Source: Curtobacterium sp. MCSS17_015 (GTDB lineage Bacteria > Actinomycetota > Actinomycetes > Actinomycetales > Microbacteriaceae). From it: DNA of 64,000 nt. Where the stretch lies: the NCBI RefSeq assembly GCF_003234265.2, contig NZ_CP126256.1, positions 2,480,001 to 2,544,000 of the forward strand, read 5' to 3'. Position numbers and translations under genes: made by a program. The notes under the pieces are model-generated. The model was not told the DNA's origin and did no database searches. It saw only the letters and a program-made list of their open reading frames with translations. Of this stretch, positions 39,783 to 48,347 are shown in pieces (position 1 is the stretch's first letter; every line of letters begins with the position of its first letter).

Positions 39783-40997
39783 ATGTCGACAGAGGGCAAC
39801 GTCCACGCACCCGGGACGGACCAGCAGTTCGCCGGTCCACCGCGGGTCGAGCCGCGGAGCGGACGACTGCGGGTCGCCGTGATCGGGACCGGGATGATCG
39901 CCGCCGTGCACGTGCGGGCGGCGCGGGCGGCCGGTGCCGACGTCGTAGGAGTGCTCGGCCGCACACACCGCCGGTCGGTCCAGGTCGCCGAGCAGCTCGG
40001 GGTCGAACGCGGGTACGAGGACCTCGACGCCGTGATCGCCGACCGGCCGGACGTCGTGCACGTCTGCACGCCGAACGACCAGCACCACCCCCAGGCCCTC
40101 GCCGTCATCCGCGCCGGGATCAACGTCGTGTGCGAGAAGCCACTCGCGGTCTCCGCCGAGCAGGCCGACGAGCTCGAGCGTGCGGCGATCGAGGCCGGGG
40201 TCGTCGCGACCGTGCCGTTCGTCTACCGCTACCACCCGATCGTCCGCGAGATCCGCTCGCGCATCGCCGACGGCGCCCTGGGCCGGGTCCTCGCCGTGCA
40301 CGGGCACTACCTGCAGGACTGGATGCTCGACTCGGACGCTTCCTCGTGGCGGGTCGACTCCGGCGCGGGCGGTTCCTCGCGTGCCTTCGCGGACATCGGG
40401 TCGCACTGGTGCGACCTGGTCGAGTTCGTGACGGGTGAGCCGTTCGCCTCGGTCAGCGCGGTGACGGACATCGTCTACCCGACGCGGCCCGCAGCCTCCG
40501 GTCCGTCGTTCTCGGGCACGCCGGACCCCGACCCGATCGCCGACGCCGGCGAACGCGCCGAGGTCACGACCGAGGACACCGCGGTCGCGACCTTCCGGAC
40601 CGGTAGCGGACGCATCGGCAACGTCGTCATCTCACAGGTCTCGGCCGGCCGGAAGAACCGGCTGTGGTTCGAGGTGGACGGCACCCTCGGGTCGGCCGCG
40701 TTCGACCAGGAGCAGCCCGAATCCGCCTGGTTCGGCAACGAGACCGGGGCGCAGATCGTCGTCCGCGACCCGTCGCAGGGGTCCCCCGACCAGCGCCGCC
40801 TGGCGGTCGTGCCGTCCGGACACCCGCAGGGCTACGTCGACGCCTTCGCCGCGTTCGTCGCGGACACGTACACCGCCGTCACTTCGGGGACCGCTCCGGA
40901 GGGTCTGCCGACCTTCGCGGACGGCGCCCGGTCGGCGCGCATCATCGACACCGTGGTCGCCAGCGCCGGCGACCACGCCTGGAGGGAGATCCGATGA
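39783..40997 (+). CDS. Gfo/Idh/MocA-family oxidoreductase
   Basis: This 404-aa NAD(P)-dependent sugar or inositol dehydrogenase has a Rossmann domain (VAVIGTGMIAAVHVRAA near residue 31), the catalytic motif CEKPLAV and a C-terminal Gfo/Idh domain with FADIGSHWCDLVEFV. About 30 extra residues precede the fold. It overlaps the next gene by ATGA. Pairing with a xylose-isomerase-like TIM barrel is typical for oxidation of inositols, anhydrosugars or other cyclic sugars. Confidence 0.9.
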   Translation: MSTEGNVHAPGTDQQFAGPPRVEPRSGRLRVAVIGTGMIAAVHVRAARAAGADVVGVLGRTHRRSVQVAEQLGVERGYEDLDAVIADRPDVVHVCTPNDQHHPQALAVIRAGINVVCEKPLAVSAEQADELERAAIEAGVVATVPFVYRYHPIVREIRSRIADGALGRVLAVHGHYLQDWMLDSDASSWRVDSGAGGSSRAFADIGSHWCDLVEFVTGEPFASVSAVTDIVYPTRPAASGPSFSGTPDPDPIADAGERAEVTTEDTAVATFRTGSGRIGNVVISQVSAGRKNRLWFEVDGTLGSAAFDQEQPESAWFGNETGAQIVVRDPSQGSPDQRRLAVVPSGHPQGYVDAFAAFVADTYTAVTSGTAPEGLPTFADGARSARIIDTVVASAGDHAWREIR

Positions 40998-41917
40998 AGC
41001 TGGGGATGCTGACGGCCTGCCTGCCGGGGTGGGACCTCGGCCGGATCGCAGAGTTCGCGAGCGCGGAGGGCTACGAGCGGCTCGAGGTCGCCGTCTGGCC
41101 CGGCACCGGCGGCCGCGACTTCGAGGCCGCGCACCTGCCCGTCGCGACCTTCACGGACGACGACGCCGCGGCCACCCGGGAGCTGCTCGACCGCACCGGC
41201 CTCGAGATCAGCGCCCTGGCCTACTACGAGAACAACCTGCACCAGGACCAGGACCGCCGTGCCGCCGTCAGGGAACACCTGTTCCATGCGGTCGACGCCG
41301 CCCAGCTGCTCGGCGTGCCGTACGTCGGCACCTTCATCGGCCGCGACACGACGAAGTCGGTGCGCGAGAACATGCGCCTCGGTGACCAGGTGCTGCCGGA
41401 ACTGGTCGACTACGCCGGCGAACGCGGCGTCCGGCTCATCATCGAGAACTGCGTGATGGAGGGCTGGCACCCGGACGGCTACCCCGGCAACATCGCGTAC
41501 TCCCCCGAGCTCTGGGACTGGGTCACCGGACTCGGCTTCGGGCTGAACTGGGACCCCTCGCACCTGACCTGGATCGGCATCGACCCGGTCGAGACGATCC
41601 TGCCGTTCGCCGAGCACATCGTGCACGCGCAGGCGAAGGACGTCGAGCTCTTCCCCGAGCAGCGCAACCGGTACGGCTTCTTCGGCAAGGTCGACAAGGG
41701 CGAGGACCCGTGGGAGATGGGCTGGTGGCGCTTCCGGGTACCCGGCCGCGGGGTCGTCGACTGGCCGCACGTGGTCGACCGGCTGTACGAGGCCGGCTTC
41801 ACGGGCACGCTGTCCGTCGAGCACGAGGACCCGCTGTGGGGTGGCACGGACGTCAAGGTCCTCGAAGGCCTCCGGATCGCCCACCGGGCACTCCGGCCGC
41901 TCATCGCCGCCGAGTAG
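40994..41917 (+). CDS. Sugar phosphate isomerase/epimerase (xylose isomerase-like TIM barrel)
   Basis: The 307-aa protein belongs to the AP-endonuclease-2/xylose-isomerase-like superfamily. It has metal-ligand candidates in LIIENCVMEGWHPDGYPGN (Glu), GLNWDPSHLTW (Asp, His), HIVHAQAKDVEL (His) and SVEHEDPLW (Glu). It acts on the ketone product of the Gfo/Idh enzyme encoded immediately upstream, either isomerising or cleaving it. No transporter gene accompanies this pair. Confidence 0.88.
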   Translation: MKLGMLTACLPGWDLGRIAEFASAEGYERLEVAVWPGTGGRDFEAAHLPVATFTDDDAAATRELLDRTGLEISALAYYENNLHQDQDRRAAVREHLFHAVDAAQLLGVPYVGTFIGRDTTKSVRENMRLGDQVLPELVDYAGERGVRLIIENCVMEGWHPDGYPGNIAYSPELWDWVTGLGFGLNWDPSHLTWIGIDPVETILPFAEHIVHAQAKDVELFPEQRNRYGFFGKVDKGEDPWEMGWWRFRVPGRGVVDWPHVVDRLYEAGFTGTLSVEHEDPLWGGTDVKVLEGLRIAHRALRPLIAAE

Positions 41918-41986
41918 CGGCCGACGCCACCGGTCGCGAGGCCCGGTGCTGAGAACGCGTGGACCCGCCGCGAGCACCCTGGTGGC

Positions 41987-43801
41987 ATGAGCCAGAACGT
42001 CAGCGAATTCGTCCTCGACCGCATCCAGGCGTGGGGCGTCACACGTGTGTACGGGTACCCCGGGGACGGCATCGGCGAGTTCGACGGCGCACTCGGCAAG
42101 GCCGACGGCAAGGGCGAGGGCGTCGAGTACATCCGCCCCACGCACGAGGAGATCGCCGCGCTCATGGCGACCGCGCACGCCAAGTTCACCGGCGAGGTCG
42201 GCGTCTGCATCGCGACCTCGAGCCCCGGGGCGTTCCACATGCTCAACGGGCTGTACGACGCCCAGATGGACAACCAGCCGGTCGTCGCGATCGTCGGGCA
42301 GCAGGGCCTCGCCGCGGTCGGCACCTTCACCCAGCAGGAGTCGAACCTCGAGCGGGTGTTCGCGGACGTCGCCTGCTACGTGGAGACCATCGCCACCCCG
42401 GACTCGGCGGGCGTCATCGTGGACACCGCCTTCCGCACCGCGTTGCTCCGGAAGCAGCCCGCCGTCATCGTGCTCCCGCACGACGTGCAGGCGATGAAGT
42501 GGTCGGAACCCGGCGCCGAGCACTGGGTCTCCCGGTCGAGCGACGTCCCCGCGTCGACCCGCATCACCCCGCCGGCCGAGGACGTCCGGAAGATGGCGGA
42601 GATCATCAACGCCGGGAAGAAGGTGACCTTCCTGGTCGGCGCGGGAGCCCGGGGTGCGGCCGACCAGGTGCTCGCCGCCGCCGAGAAGGCGGGAGCCGGC
42701 ATCATCACGGCGCTGCGCGGCAAGGACGTCGTCCCCTCCGACGTGCCGTTCCACACGCAGCAGGTCGGGCTGCTCGGCTCCCGTCCGAGCCTGACCCAGA
42801 TCAAGGAGTGCGACACGATCGTGCTCCTCGGCACGAACTACCCCTACGGCGAGTACCTGCCGGAGGTCGGGCAGGCGCGCGGCATCCAGGTCGACATCAA
42901 GCCGGAGCAGCTCGGCCTGCGCTACCCGAACGAACTCAACATGTGGGGTGACGTCGGGGCCACGCTCGACGCCGTGCTCCCGCTGCTCGAGCAGAAGACG
43001 GACCTGGGCTGGCAGGAGCAGCTCGCCGGCGAGATGCGCGAGTGGGAAGCTGAGATGGGCCGCCAGGCCGAGGTGTCGTACAGCGACGGGGTCAACCCGC
43101 GCCGGGTCATCCACGCGGTGAACGAGCGGTTGCCCGAGGGCGTCACGGTGACCTGCGACGCGGGCACCACCGCCGACTGGTACGGCCACCACATCCGTCT
43201 GCGGCGCGGGATGCGCGGGGACATGTCCGGACGCCTCGCCACGATGCTCGCCGCCATGCCCTACGCCGTCGCGGCGAAGTTCGCGTTTCCGGACCGCCCC
43301 GCGGTGTGCACGATCGGCGACGGCGCGTTCCAGATGCTCGGCATGAACGAGCTCATCACCGTGAAGAAGTACCTGGACCGCTGGCAGGACAAGCAGCTGG
43401 TCATCGTGGTCATGCACAACGACGACCTCGGGCAGGTCTCGTGGGAGATGCGGACCGAGGACGGCAACCCGATGTGGCGCGGCTCGCAGGACGTCGAGAC
43501 GATGGACTACGCCGGGTACGCCGAGCTCCTGGGCTTCCAGGGGATCGCCGTGCACAGCGACGACGAGGTCGACGCGGCCGTCGAGCGGGCCTTCGCGCAC
43601 CAGGGCGTGACCCTCATCGACGCCTACGTCAGCCGGAGTGTGCCACCGCTGCCGCCGCACATCACGGCCGAGTACGCCATGAACACGGCGAAGAGCCTGC
43701 TCAAGGGCGACCCGGTCGAGCTCGACGTCGTCAAGGACTCCGCGAAGGCGATGGCCGCCGAGGTCGTCGAGCGGGCGAAGGGCGCGCTCGGACGGGACTG
43801 A
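41987..43801 (+). CDS. Thiamine-diphosphate enzyme, pyruvate oxidase-like
   Basis: This 604-aa ThDP enzyme has the three expected domains: N-terminal Pyr domain (GYPGDGIGEFDGAL, catalytic Glu in IRPTHEEIAALMA), a central FAD/DHS-like domain (VTFLVGAGARGAADQVL), and a PP domain with the ThDP/Mg motif IGDGAFQMLGMNELI...NDD. It resembles PoxB-type pyruvate oxidases that turn pyruvate into acetate or acetyl-P and CO2. Acetolactate synthase activity is less likely, given the GYPGD start and absence of a small subunit. It stands alone. Confidence 0.85.
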   Translation: MSQNVSEFVLDRIQAWGVTRVYGYPGDGIGEFDGALGKADGKGEGVEYIRPTHEEIAALMATAHAKFTGEVGVCIATSSPGAFHMLNGLYDAQMDNQPVVAIVGQQGLAAVGTFTQQESNLERVFADVACYVETIATPDSAGVIVDTAFRTALLRKQPAVIVLPHDVQAMKWSEPGAEHWVSRSSDVPASTRITPPAEDVRKMAEIINAGKKVTFLVGAGARGAADQVLAAAEKAGAGIITALRGKDVVPSDVPFHTQQVGLLGSRPSLTQIKECDTIVLLGTNYPYGEYLPEVGQARGIQVDIKPEQLGLRYPNELNMWGDVGATLDAVLPLLEQKTDLGWQEQLAGEMREWEAEMGRQAEVSYSDGVNPRRVIHAVNERLPEGVTVTCDAGTTADWYGHHIRLRRGMRGDMSGRLATMLAAMPYAVAAKFAFPDRPAVCTIGDGAFQMLGMNELITVKKYLDRWQDKQLVIVVMHNDDLGQVSWEMRTEDGNPMWRGSQDVETMDYAGYAELLGFQGIAVHSDDEVDAAVERAFAHQGVTLIDAYVSRSVPPLPPHITAEYAMNTAKSLLKGDPVELDVVKDSAKAMAAEVVERAKGALGRD

Positions 43802-43953
43802 CGGCTCGCCACGGGGGCGGGTGTTTCACGGAGTTGAACACCGTGTGACGCGCTCGCCCCGGGTCTGGCGTGTCGCCTGTGCGTGCTCGTAGGTTCTGGA
43901 GGTCGTGTCCCCCACCCGGGGGCAGAACCACCACACCAGGAGTCCTCACACCG

Positions 43954-46338
43954 ATGAGCCCGTCCCACACCCCCGCGCCCACCACCAGGCGGAGGCACGG
44001 CATCGTCGCCGGCACCGCCCTCGCCACAGCCGGCGTCCTCGTCGCGCTCGGCGCCCCGGCCACCGCGGCCGAAGCGCCCGTCACCGGCACTGCCGTCGGC
44101 GACACGACGATCGACATCCTCGACGTCAACGACTTCCACGGCCGCATCGAGTCGGAGGGCACGACGGCCGACAAGGCCGCCGGCGCCGCGAAGCTCGCCG
44201 CGGTCGTGCAGGCGCAGCGCGAAGCCAACCCGAACACGATCTTCGCGAGCGTCGGCGACAACGTCGGCGCCTCGACGTTCACCTCCTTCGTGCAGCAGGA
44301 CGACCCGACCATCGACGTGCTCGACCAGATGCGTCTCGACGTCAGCGCGATCGGGAACCACGAGCTCGACAAGGGCCAGGACGACCTGACCGGACGCATC
44401 GAGGACCGGGCGGACTGGCCGTACATCTCGGCCAACATCGTCAAGCAGGGCACCACCGACCCGGCCTTCACCCCGTGGTCCATCGTCGAGAAGGGCGGTG
44501 TCAAGGTCGGCTTCATCGGCGCGACCACCGAGGCGCTCATCCCCGGCCTCGTCAGCCCTGGCGGTGTCGAGGGCCTCGCGATGGCACCGATCGTCAGCTC
44601 GGTCAACCGGTACGCCGACGCACTCACCGACGGCGACGAGGCGAACGGCGAGGCCGACGTCCTCGTCCTGCTCGTGCACGAGGGCGCCACGACCGGAGCC
44701 CTCACCGACGCGACCGGCAGCGGTGCGTTCGGGCAGATCACCGGTGGAGTGTCCTCGAAGGTCTCCGCGATCGTCTCCGCACACACCCACGCGACGTACA
44801 ACCACTCGATCCCGGGCCCCGACGGCACCCCTCGTCCGGTGATCCAGGCCGGCTCCTACGGCGTCTCCTACGGCCACCTCCGCATGACGGTCGCCGCCGA
44901 CGGCACCCTCACCGGCATCACCTCCTCGGTCAAGCCGGTCAACACCGACCCGGCCGCGCCGGCGGACACGACCTCGGTCACCGCGGTCGCGAAGACCGTC
45001 GCGGACGCCAAGGCGATCGCCGACGTCAAGGGCAAGGAGCAGCTCGGCACCATCACCGGTGACCTGCGGCGCGCGCTGCAGTCCGACGGCAAGACCGAGA
45101 ACCGCGGCGGCGAGTCCACGCTCGGCAACAACATCGCAGAGGTCCAGCGCTGGGCGACCGAGCGCCAGGGCTCCCAGGTCGCGTTCATGAACCCGGGCGG
45201 CCTCCGCACGGACCTCGTGTACGCGTCGAGCGGTGCCGGGGACCCCGACGGCAGCGTCTCCTACAAGGAGGCCGCCCTCGTGCAGCCGTTCGCGAACACC
45301 CTCGTCACCGAGGACATGACCGGGCAGCAGATCAAGGACGCGCTCGAACAGCAGTGGCAACCGGACGGTCTCGAGCGTCCGTTCCTCAAGCTCGGTGTCT
45401 CGGCGGGCTTCGCCTACACGTACGACCCCGCGAAGGGCCGCGGGGAGCGCATCACCGGCATGACCCTCGACGGCGAGCCGATCGCCCTCGACGACACCCT
45501 CAAGGTCACGGTCAACTCGTTCCTGTCGACGGGCGGCGACAACTTCGCGGCCTTCGCAGCCGGCACGGACAAGGCCGACTCCGGCCAGGTCGACCTGCAG
45601 GCCCAGGCGGACTACTTCGCGGCGCACGACGCCGTCGAGCCGCCGATGGACCAGCGTGCGGTCGGTGTCACCACGACGCCGGAGCCCGAGGGCGGCTTCC
45701 AGCCCGGCGACGAGGTGACCGTCGACCTGTCGTCGCTGGTCTTCAGCAACGCCGGTGACCAGAGCGGCACGGTGTCCGTGTCGGCCGGCGGGACGGAGCT
45801 CGCGTCCGCCCCGATCGACACCACGGTGGTCGACAAGACCGACGAGCAGGGCCGCGCCTCGCTCACCTTCACCGTCCCGGAGCCCGGCGCGGCGACCCCG
45901 GGTGAGCCCGCCGAGCGGGCCGCGGATGCCCGCCTGGCGGCCGCCGCGGTCGAGACCTCGGACGAGCCGCTCGTGGTCGAGTTGCCGAACGGGCAGCAGA
46001 TCACGCTCGCCGTCACCGTCCCGGTGCTCGTCGCGCCGGCGCCCGGCGAGGAGCCGGTGCCGGCTCCGGGCACCGACCCGACGGACCCGGCCGACCCGGC
46101 CGATCCGACGGACCCGACCGTGCCCGGTGCGACCGACCCGGACGGCGGGCTCGTCGCGGTCCCGATCGCCGGTGGCGGCTTCGACGACGTCGATGGTGGG
46201 CCCCTGGCCTACACGGGTGCCGAGATCGCCGGACCGGCCCTCGCCGCGGCCCTCCTGCTCCTCGCAGGGGTCACCGCGCTGGTGCTGGTCCGCCGGAAGC
46301 GGGCCGCGCGCGAGGCGACGGTCCGCGCGGACGGCTGA
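43954..46338 (+). CDS. Cell-wall-anchored 5'-nucleotidase/UshA-like phosphoesterase
   Basis: This 794-aa exported enzyme has a signal peptide (about residues 1-41), a metallophosphatase domain (ILDVNDFHGRIE, SVGDNVGAS, AIGNHELDKG, SAHTHATYNH), a 5'-nucleotidase C-terminal domain (AFMNPGGLRTDL, NSFLSTGGDNF) and a beta-sandwich segment. A Pro/Asp-rich spacer made of TDPTDPADPADPTDP-type repeats leads to LAYTG, a membrane helix and RRKR. LAxTG is the class-E sortase signal. It should strip phosphate from extracellular nucleotides. The downstream hairpin at 46364-46410 ends the transcript. Confidence 0.9.
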   Translation: MSPSHTPAPTTRRRHGIVAGTALATAGVLVALGAPATAAEAPVTGTAVGDTTIDILDVNDFHGRIESEGTTADKAAGAAKLAAVVQAQREANPNTIFASVGDNVGASTFTSFVQQDDPTIDVLDQMRLDVSAIGNHELDKGQDDLTGRIEDRADWPYISANIVKQGTTDPAFTPWSIVEKGGVKVGFIGATTEALIPGLVSPGGVEGLAMAPIVSSVNRYADALTDGDEANGEADVLVLLVHEGATTGALTDATGSGAFGQITGGVSSKVSAIVSAHTHATYNHSIPGPDGTPRPVIQAGSYGVSYGHLRMTVAADGTLTGITSSVKPVNTDPAAPADTTSVTAVAKTVADAKAIADVKGKEQLGTITGDLRRALQSDGKTENRGGESTLGNNIAEVQRWATERQGSQVAFMNPGGLRTDLVYASSGAGDPDGSVSYKEAALVQPFANTLVTEDMTGQQIKDALEQQWQPDGLERPFLKLGVSAGFAYTYDPAKGRGERITGMTLDGEPIALDDTLKVTVNSFLSTGGDNFAAFAAGTDKADSGQVDLQAQADYFAAHDAVEPPMDQRAVGVTTTPEPEGGFQPGDEVTVDLSSLVFSNAGDQSGTVSVSAGGTELASAPIDTTVVDKTDEQGRASLTFTVPEPGAATPGEPAERAADARLAAAAVETSDEPLVVELPNGQQITLAVTVPVLVAPAPGEEPVPAPGTDPTDPADPADPTDPTVPGATDPDGGLVAVPIAGGGFDDVDGGPLAYTGAEIAGPALAAALLLLAGVTALVLVRRKRAAREATVRADG

Positions 46339-46363
46339 CGGGCCTCCCGGCCACGCCGCTCGA

Positions 46364-46410
46364 CACGGAACGGGCCCTCCCACCGCACCGGTGGGAGGGC
46401 CCGTCCCGTG
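46364..46410 (+). terminator. Terminator after the 5'-nucleotidase gene
   Basis: A 22-bp stem with one mismatch (46364-46385 with 46389-46410) closes a 3-nt loop 26 bp beyond the stop codon. The arms include ACGGGCCCTCCC. Confidence 0.8.
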
Positions 46411-46643
46411 TCCGCGGCCGGGAGGCGCGCCCCACGGCCGTCCCCGGACCGGACGGGTCGACCGGGGTCGGTTTCCGCAGCGCGCCGCGGTACGCTGCTC
46501 CCGTCGCGACTCGCGATGCATCGCGCCGGGTCACCGGACGGTGGTTCCGCCCGTCGAGACCCCGCGGTGCGGGTGTCCTCCGCCTCCAGGGAAACGGCGG
46601 AGGACACCCCCTCCCACATCCGGTGCCCTCGAGGTGCGGTTGG
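46411..46643 (+). other. Leader region of the TRIC channel gene
   Basis: No gene is supported here. It contains a -10-like TACGCT (46491-46496), a perfect 14-bp palindrome CGCGATGCATCGCG (46512-46525), and a 14-bp stem-loop (46571-46584 with 46596-46609, 11-nt loop) ending 34 bp before the start codon. The palindrome could be an operator and the stem-loop an attenuator. No known glycine riboswitch motif is recognisable. Confidence 0.4.
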
Positions 46644-47456
46644 ATGGTCTCCATGAACCTGCTGACCGTCGACGGGCTGGCGGCCGTGACGAACGTGCTC
46701 GACCTCGCCGGGGTCTTCGCGTCCGCCCTGCTCGGCGGGTCGATCGCGCGGACCATGGACTTCGACCTGTTCGGGTTCCTCGTCGTCGGGTTCGTGTCGG
46801 GACTCGGGGGCGGTCTGCTCCGCGACGTGCTGCTGCAGAACGGACCGCCCGTCGCCCTGACCGACCCGCTGTACCTGCCGGTCGCCGTCGCCGGCGCGCT
46901 CGTGGCGTTCTTCGTGTCGTTCTCCGAACGCACCTGGGACCGCCTGTTCACCGTGCTCGACGCCGCCGTCATCGGGTTCTGGGCGGTCGTCGGCGTGCAG
47001 CGCACCTTCGACGCCGGGCTCGAGTGGCCCGCCGCGATCATCATGGGCACCGTGACCGCGGTCGGCGGCGGGGCCATGCGCGACATGCTGCTCCGCCGGG
47101 TGCCGGCCGTGTTCGGCGGGAACGCGCTCTACGCCACCGTCGCGGTCGCCGCCTCGGCCGTGATGGTGATCGCGTCGTACCTCGGCTCGCCCTCGATCGG
47201 GATCCTCGTCGCGATCCTGCTCTCGCTCGTGCTGCGCTGGGGGGCGGTCCGACGCGGCTGGGGTCTGCCGAACGGCCGCAACTGGCAGCCGCAGTCACAG
47301 CTCGCGTCCCTGCTGCGCCGCGGGCGCGGTCGGGGCCGCAGACTCGTCCGCCCCGAGGCCGTCCGGCTGCTCCGCCGCCCGGGTCGCCGTGCCGGAGCGG
47401 GCAGCGTGCACACCGACCCGGAGACGCCACATCCCGCGGACCCCGACCAGGGCTGA
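46644..47456 (+). CDS. TRIC/UPF0126 family membrane channel
   Basis: This 270-aa membrane protein has seven hydrophobic helices in two repeats, each with the glycine-rich turn GLGGGLLRDVLL and AVGGGAMRDMLL that defines the family. Bacterial TRIC proteins form trimeric cation channels; some relatives are linked to glycine uptake. ATG 46644 is preferred over 46653 because GAGGTG is 7 nt upstream. The C-terminal 60 residues are Arg-rich and probably cytoplasmic, longer than usual. Confidence 0.88.
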   Translation: MVSMNLLTVDGLAAVTNVLDLAGVFASALLGGSIARTMDFDLFGFLVVGFVSGLGGGLLRDVLLQNGPPVALTDPLYLPVAVAGALVAFFVSFSERTWDRLFTVLDAAVIGFWAVVGVQRTFDAGLEWPAAIIMGTVTAVGGGAMRDMLLRRVPAVFGGNALYATVAVAASAVMVIASYLGSPSIGILVAILLSLVLRWGAVRRGWGLPNGRNWQPQSQLASLLRRGRGRGRRLVRPEAVRLLRRPGRRAGAGSVHTDPETPHPADPDQG

Positions 47457-47532
47457 CACCGCCGCTGGGATCGGCGACCGACCCGTCGTACACTCGAGAC
47501 CGCCGGGTATCGACCCGGCCGCACCCTCACGG

Positions 47533-47547
47533 ACGTCGGACCGACGT
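47533..47547. promoter_or_regulatory. 7-1-7 palindrome upstream of the TetR gene
   Basis: ACGTCGG-A-CCGACGT is a perfect palindrome in the 252-bp gap before the TetR-type gene, about 160 bp from its start. TetR regulators often bind such repeats near their own promoter, but nothing ties this one to it directly. Confidence 0.35.
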
Positions 47548-47708
47548 GACCCGAAGACGGCGGTCTCGCCCGTGACGTGCGGGCACGAGGGGCCACCGCA
47601 CCGCGCGAGGTCAGGCGCACGGCGCGGCTCCCCGGCCCGCAGGCGCACCGCCACCACCACCGGCAGCGCCGACCGCCCCGCACCAGCAGAGTCCCGGAAC
47701 AGGATCCG

Positions 47709-48347
47709 ATGGCCGACGCAACCGCTCCGGGAACACCCGGACCACGCTCCGACCGAGCGACCTCGGTCCCGCGCACACCCCGCTCCGAGGTCCGCGAGCG
47801 CCTGCTCACCGCCGGCGCCCGCGTGTTCGCCGAGCAGGGCGTGCACGAGGCCCGGCTCGACGACGTCGCCGCCGCCGCCGGCTTCAGCAAGGGCGCCGTC
47901 TACTCCAACTTCTCGTCGAAGGAGGACCTCGTCGCCCACGTCATGCAGCGGGCCACGAACCTCGTGCTCCGGTCGCTGCAGGAACTCGTCCGGGTCGACA
48001 TCGAGGCCGTGGACGTCGGCGACGCCGTCCGTGCGGCGTTCGGTCGGCACGACCAGAGCGCCCAGTTCGCCCTGCTGTCCGAGCTGCGGGGCTACGCGAT
48101 CCGGCACCCCGAGTTCATGCCCGAGTTCGTCCGGCAGCGCCGGCACCTGCACGACGGCGTCCGCGAACTCGTGCATCGGTGGTTCGCCGCGCACCCGGAC
48201 GTCGAGCCCGGCATGCCGCTCGACACCTTCGCGGCGCTGCTCGTCGCGGCGAACTCCGGGATCGTCTTCGACGCGCCCGCGCTCGACGGCGTGGACCCGG
48301 GCGACGCCGTCGCCGCCATGGTCGAGGCGGTCATCCGGCCGAGGTGA
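47709..48347 (+). CDS. TetR/AcrR-family transcriptional regulator
   Basis: This 212-aa regulator has an N-terminal TetR DNA-binding domain (RERLLTAGARVFAEQG, then GFSKGAVYSNFSSKEDL around residues 58-74) and a helical ligand domain of about 130 residues. The first 30 residues are a Pro/Thr-rich extension. Its 3' end overlaps the end of the converging transglutaminase gene by 17 bp, so mRNAs of the two genes share complementary ends. Its targets are not evident. Confidence 0.9.
   Translation: MADATAPGTPGPRSDRATSVPRTPRSEVRERLLTAGARVFAEQGVHEARLDDVAAAAGFSKGAVYSNFSSKEDLVAHVMQRATNLVLRSLQELVRVDIEAVDVGDAVRAAFGRHDQSAQFALLSELRGYAIRHPEFMPEFVRQRRHLHDGVRELVHRWFAAHPDVEPGMPLDTFAALLVAANSGIVFDAPALDGVDPGDAVAAMVEAVIRPR

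Noticed and set aside
43821..43850. PhoP (Pho) box upstream of the 5'-nucleotidase
   Set aside because: GTTCAAC appears on the minus strand, but no clear 11-nt direct repeats of GTTCACC. The GGTGTT/AACACC inverted repeat looks more like a weak hairpin after the ThDP enzyme gene.
46411..46643. Glycine riboswitch upstream of the TRIC/UPF0126 gene
   Set aside because: Some family members are glycine-linked, but no tandem glycine aptamer motifs are seen.
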